Positions 62,116 to 64,000 of a DNA stretch of 64,000 nucleotides are shown here, one piece after another. The stretch is from Marine Group I thaumarchaeote (GTDB taxonomy: Archaea; Thermoproteota; Nitrososphaeria; Nitrososphaerales; Nitrosopumilaceae). The position numbers were made by a program, and so were the translations under genes. Position 1 is the first letter of the stretch, and every line of letters begins with the position of its first letter. The stretch is from assembly GCA_013390745.1 (NCBI GenBank), contig JACASX010000004.1, positions 1 through 64,000 on the forward strand. Direction: 5' to 3'. Under the pieces are notes generated by a model. The model was not told the DNA's origin. It did not search any database and saw only the letters and a list, made by a program, of their open reading frames with translations.

Positions 62116-62816
62116 AATCTCATACCCGTCTTACAAAAAAACTCGATAAAAAAAGAGTCATAATTTGTCTACTAGTGTTTTTTACACTTATGCCTATTTT
62201 CAGCTATCTGCATGAAGCCGGACATGCACTGGTTTGTATTGCTGATGGGAACGAAGCCGAAATTAGTGTCGACATTCTAAGTGGCGGCCTAACTTTATGT
62301 CATGGAGAGGTTAGCAATCTATTTGCATACAAGATCTCTGGAGGTCTACTTGCAGGAATTGTTGGTACAACTATAGGTCTAGCGTTATTTGTTAAGAAAC
62401 CTTTTGCTGGATATTCACTCGAATCTACTCGTTACAATTCATGGGAAATTGATGGAAAAGTAGAGCGCATAGAATCTAGGAAGCGACGATATCTTGACAT
62501 AATATGGAAGGCTCCATTTATTGCTCTTACAACTATTGGTATAGGACATCTAGTCAATGCAGCGATTGAAACGTTTGCAGACTCGTACTTTACACATGGT
62601 GCTGAATGGGGTTTCTTTTTAGGAGCAGTTGAGTTTGTTACATTTATCACTCTTCTACTAATTTTTGATAGAAAAACGGTGCGACAAGATAGACGAGAAA
62701 TGGAAGGGCGAGGGCGGACTGTGAGCATCAGACTTTTGTTCGGATTGAGCTGTATAATTGTAGGTAGTGGGTTAATAGTACTAGGTCTACTTCGGGGTGT
62801 GGAATTTGCCAGATGA
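62112..62816 (+). CDS. Membrane protein with HExxH (M50-like)
   Basis: 234 residues. HEAGH (H34-H38) sits in a membrane helix, as in site-2 proteases, followed by three further helices. The second M50 ligand motif (NxxPxxxLDG) is not seen, so activity is uncertain. It may cleave or handle the surface protein just upstream, with 4 nt overlap. Confidence 0.55.
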   Translation: MKSHTRLTKKLDKKRVIICLLVFFTLMPIFSYLHEAGHALVCIADGNEAEISVDILSGGLTLCHGEVSNLFAYKISGGLLAGIVGTTIGLALFVKKPFAGYSLESTRYNSWEIDGKVERIESRKRRYLDIIWKAPFIALTTIGIGHLVNAAIETFADSYFTHGAEWGFFLGAVEFVTFITLLLIFDRKTVRQDRREMEGRGRTVSIRLLFGLSCIIVGSGLIVLGLLRGVEFAR

Positions 62817-62854
62817 TTTTAGCTATTGGTGCAGGAGGAGAAGATAAGAAATGA
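62813..62854 (+). CDS. 13-codon bridging micro-ORF
   Basis: MILAIGAGGEDKK; ATGA overlap at both ends with 62112-62816 and 62851-63252. Contains the GGAGGAG Shine-Dalgarno of the next gene. Probably coupling, not a protein. Confidence 0.4.
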   Translation: MILAIGAGGEDKK

Positions 62855-63252
62855 CATATCCATTTGATGGTTCATCTGAAAATCCATGCCAGAAATGTGG
62901 GTTGCCTATGACTACTGAAGAGATTCAGGAAAATACCAATGAAGAACCTAGATGTAGAAAATGTACTGCAATGCAACAACGATTACAAGATTTTCGTGAT
63001 CATCTGGATGACGATAATTATTTTATGCCAGACGGTTGTGCAGAAGTTGGCCCGGGCGGAGTACCATATTGGGAATGGTATGCTTACCGTGTTATATGTG
63101 ACTTTGAAGATGCACCTGCAATGATAGAGGATCTAAAACAAATGGAAAAGGATAATCTTTCACCAGAAGATTATCGTAAAATTATTTGGCTTTTAACAGA
63201 TGCACTACTCTACTACAAATATTCAGAGGAAGCCTTTGAGTTACCAAGATGA
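62851..63252 (+). CDS. Zinc-ribbon/aspartate-rich protein, 133 aa
   Basis: Starts MTYPFDGSSENPCQKCGLP with CQKC and CRKC, forming a ribbon. Acidic helical region after. Its N-terminus MTYPFD is shared with the next gene. Unknown function. SD GGAGGAG upstream. Confidence 0.6.
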   Translation: MTYPFDGSSENPCQKCGLPMTTEEIQENTNEEPRCRKCTAMQQRLQDFRDHLDDDNYFMPDGCAEVGPGGVPYWEWYAYRVICDFEDAPAMIEDLKQMEKDNLSPEDYRKIIWLLTDALLYYKYSEEAFELPR

Positions 63253-63277
63253 TCAAATGAACCGGAGAAAGAAATGA
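63249..63277 (+). other. Two overlapping micro-ORFs bridging to the next gene
   Basis: ATG ATC AAA TGA (63249-63260) overlaps ATG AAC CGG AGA AAG AAA TGA (63257-63277), and its stop overlaps the ATG at 63274. All junctions are ATGA. This bridges a 21-nt gap without translation loss. Confidence 0.35.
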
Positions 63278-63771
63278 CATATCCGTTTGATTATATCGCC
63301 AGAATAAAGGCTACAAAAAAACTTGCAAGGGAAAAGAACGTGCCGGTCTGGTTGATTCCTTTTGCAAACTCGGTTGGATTAATACTGCTAACGGCTGTCT
63401 ATCTGGGAGTTTATACATTGGTAGTATTGGTGGATATGGAAAAAAACATGGATTATGTTCCAGCTTGGTGGAAGATGTTGGTTGTCCATGCAGATTGGAT
63501 TCCGTTAATTTATTTTGCCGTGATAAGCCTGACAATGCTTGACAAGGTGTTAATTACAATCATAATAATCCAATCAGCAATAACAAAAAGTATTTTTAAA
63601 ATCATACAGAAAACTGATCATAAAATTTGGCGTAAGACAGGGAAAGATTCGTATATCGCAAACAAGATTTGGTGGCTACAACAGAAATGGGTAGGACTTG
63701 ACAAAAGAATTAGGGTGATGATAATCATACAGTTTCTAATAGCGTTTATCAGTTGGAGATACTTCTTTTGA
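63274..63771 (+). CDS. Membrane protein, 165 aa
   Basis: Starts MTYPFDYIARIKATKK, then helices at about 26-47, 66-88 and 145-162. Basic C-terminal region. N-terminal MTYPFD identical to the upstream gene's, suggesting a duplicated start region. Unknown function. Overlaps the 29-aa gene by TGATG. Confidence 0.6.
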   Translation: MTYPFDYIARIKATKKLAREKNVPVWLIPFANSVGLILLTAVYLGVYTLVVLVDMEKNMDYVPAWWKMLVVHADWIPLIYFAVISLTMLDKVLITIIIIQSAITKSIFKIIQKTDHKIWRKTGKDSYIANKIWWLQQKWVGLDKRIRVMIIIQFLIAFISWRYFF

Positions 63772-63860
63772 TGGGAATTAAATCATGCAGGGGAATCTGC
63801 AAAAAATTGCGAGGTCGTGGTGGAACGTATAGCTTCCAGGCACGAATTTACAAGATTTAA
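63771..63860 (+). CDS. 29-aa basic peptide, possibly a truncated zinc protein
   Basis: MGIKSCRGICKKLRGRGG...; the CRGIC-basic-RGG part recalls longer Nitrososphaerota proteins with CxxxC..RY..GQKRC (recollection, not searched). It ends inside repeat leader 7, as if insertion of the repeat had truncated it. Confidence 0.4.
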   Translation: MGIKSCRGICKKLRGRGGTYSFQARIYKI

Positions 63861-63919
63861 CCACTTTTTTCGGTTACAAACTGTAAAAGCCTTAGCTGGC
63901 ATGGTTGGCAAGTAATAGT
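63838..63919 (+). promoter_or_regulatory. Repeat leader 7 of 7
   Basis: Type B copy, AGGCACGAATTTACAAGATT, TTACA-AAC-TGTAA at 63874-63886, micro-ORF MVGK. It overlaps the 3' end of the 29-aa gene and drives the gene running off the window. Confidence 0.82.
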
Positions 63920-64000
63920 ATGGAAACAAGAAAAGAAACCAACCAACTGGAGACTGGCGCATTAAACGCAATGCAGCTAGAAGCAGCAGCTTCACCAGCT
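63920..64000 (+). CDS. Partial gene following repeat leader 7
   Basis: 27 codons visible, METRKETNQLETGALNA, running past the right edge. The METRKE start is shared with the gene after leader 2. Function not determinable. Confidence 0.55.
   Translation, partial: METRKETNQLETGALNAMQLEAAASPA

Noticed and set aside
62112-62816. A functional M50 protease
   Set aside because: Only HEAGH is visible; the second metal-ligand motif was not found, so only an M50-like label is kept.
43679-63919. The seven repeats as a CRISPR array
   Set aside because: The copies are 75-82 bp, kilobases apart, on both strands and always followed by a coding start. No spacers.
43679-63919. A conserved peptide encoded in the repeats (open frame ending LQTVKALADMGVK)
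   Set aside because: The frame is open in all seven copies, but most copies have no start codon and most base differences change the residue. Only copy 6 opens with ATG (at 60416). DNA-level control explains it better.
40649-64000. An integrase or element end inside the window
   Set aside because: No tyrosine recombinase, serine recombinase, transposase or tRNA duplication was found in the accessory region; boundaries remain unknown.

Overview
The window comes from a mesophilic, AT-rich archaeon of the Nitrososphaerota (Thaumarchaeota), most likely near Nitrosopumilales. The evidence is the gene set: topoisomerase VI A and B, aIF1A, aIF2-beta, an archaeal histone, S17e, S11, archaeal RtcB, a Cgi121-type KEOPS subunit, two TFB-like factors, many TTG/GTG starts and apparently leaderless promoters. 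No genome was compared; the placement is inference from gene content.

Positions 1-40.6 kb are ordinary chromosome in short operons. In order: an OLD-type ATPase/TOPRIM protein; a secreted surface protein; MTA/adenine salvage (apt-mtnP); a minus-strand information-processing cluster (zinc ribbon, aIF2-beta, DUF424, aIF1A, KH/Dim2, Top6B, Top6A); a DUF373 membrane protein, cis-prenyltransferase, NUDIX, pyrF and purA; a tRNA-modification group (YrdC/Sua5, THUMP, a beta-grasp-Cgi121 fusion) beside S17e and TatD; a histone and tRNA-Cys; an AIPR-family gene next to that tRNA; inositol-phosphate/CDP-alcohol genes lying exactly between an intact tRNA-Thr and a second copy of its 3' part; then glmM, thiL, S11, PDCD5-like, rtcB, an SDR, purB, a PP-loop protein, a pterin dehydratase and valS.

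From about 41 kb to the right edge the content changes to an accessory element with almost no housekeeping genes. It continues past the window; no integrase, replication protein or element end was seen on the right. Its organising feature is a roughly 75-82 bp leader/promoter sequence present seven times (43679-43752 minus; 44938-45019, 45570-45644, 50947-51028, 58034-58115, 60426-60500 and 63838-63919 plus). Each copy ends exactly at the ATG of the first gene of a transcription unit and carries the inverted repeat TTACA-AAC-TGTAA (one mismatch in copy 4) and a four-codon micro-ORF (MGVK, MAVK, MAGK or MVGK) whose stop lies 4 nt before the gene.

The element carries its own candidate transcription machinery: a canonical TFB (58265-59179), a diverged TFB-like protein (53231-54370) and a CARF-winged-helix regulator (44013-44885). 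The proposed picture, which is inference, is a regulon of repeat-driven operons. Under these promoters sit a GHKL ATPase / helical protein / large GHKL ATPase / HNH nuclease operon resembling an undescribed defence system, PD-(D/E)XK nucleases, zinc-ribbon proteins, a membrane-anchored J-domain protein, and a membrane/secreted gene block. Two genes with separate promoters encode a PD-(D/E)XK-like protein and a long coiled-coil protein ending in a Swt1-like HEPN domain. A four-gene module at 41225-43256 has two otherwise unrelated proteins sharing the C-terminal tail EKRVPVG(S/N).

Genes in the element are tightly packed, with ATGA, TGATG and TAATG overlaps. Several remaining gaps are bridged by micro-ORFs of 3-15 codons, suggesting termination-reinitiation.
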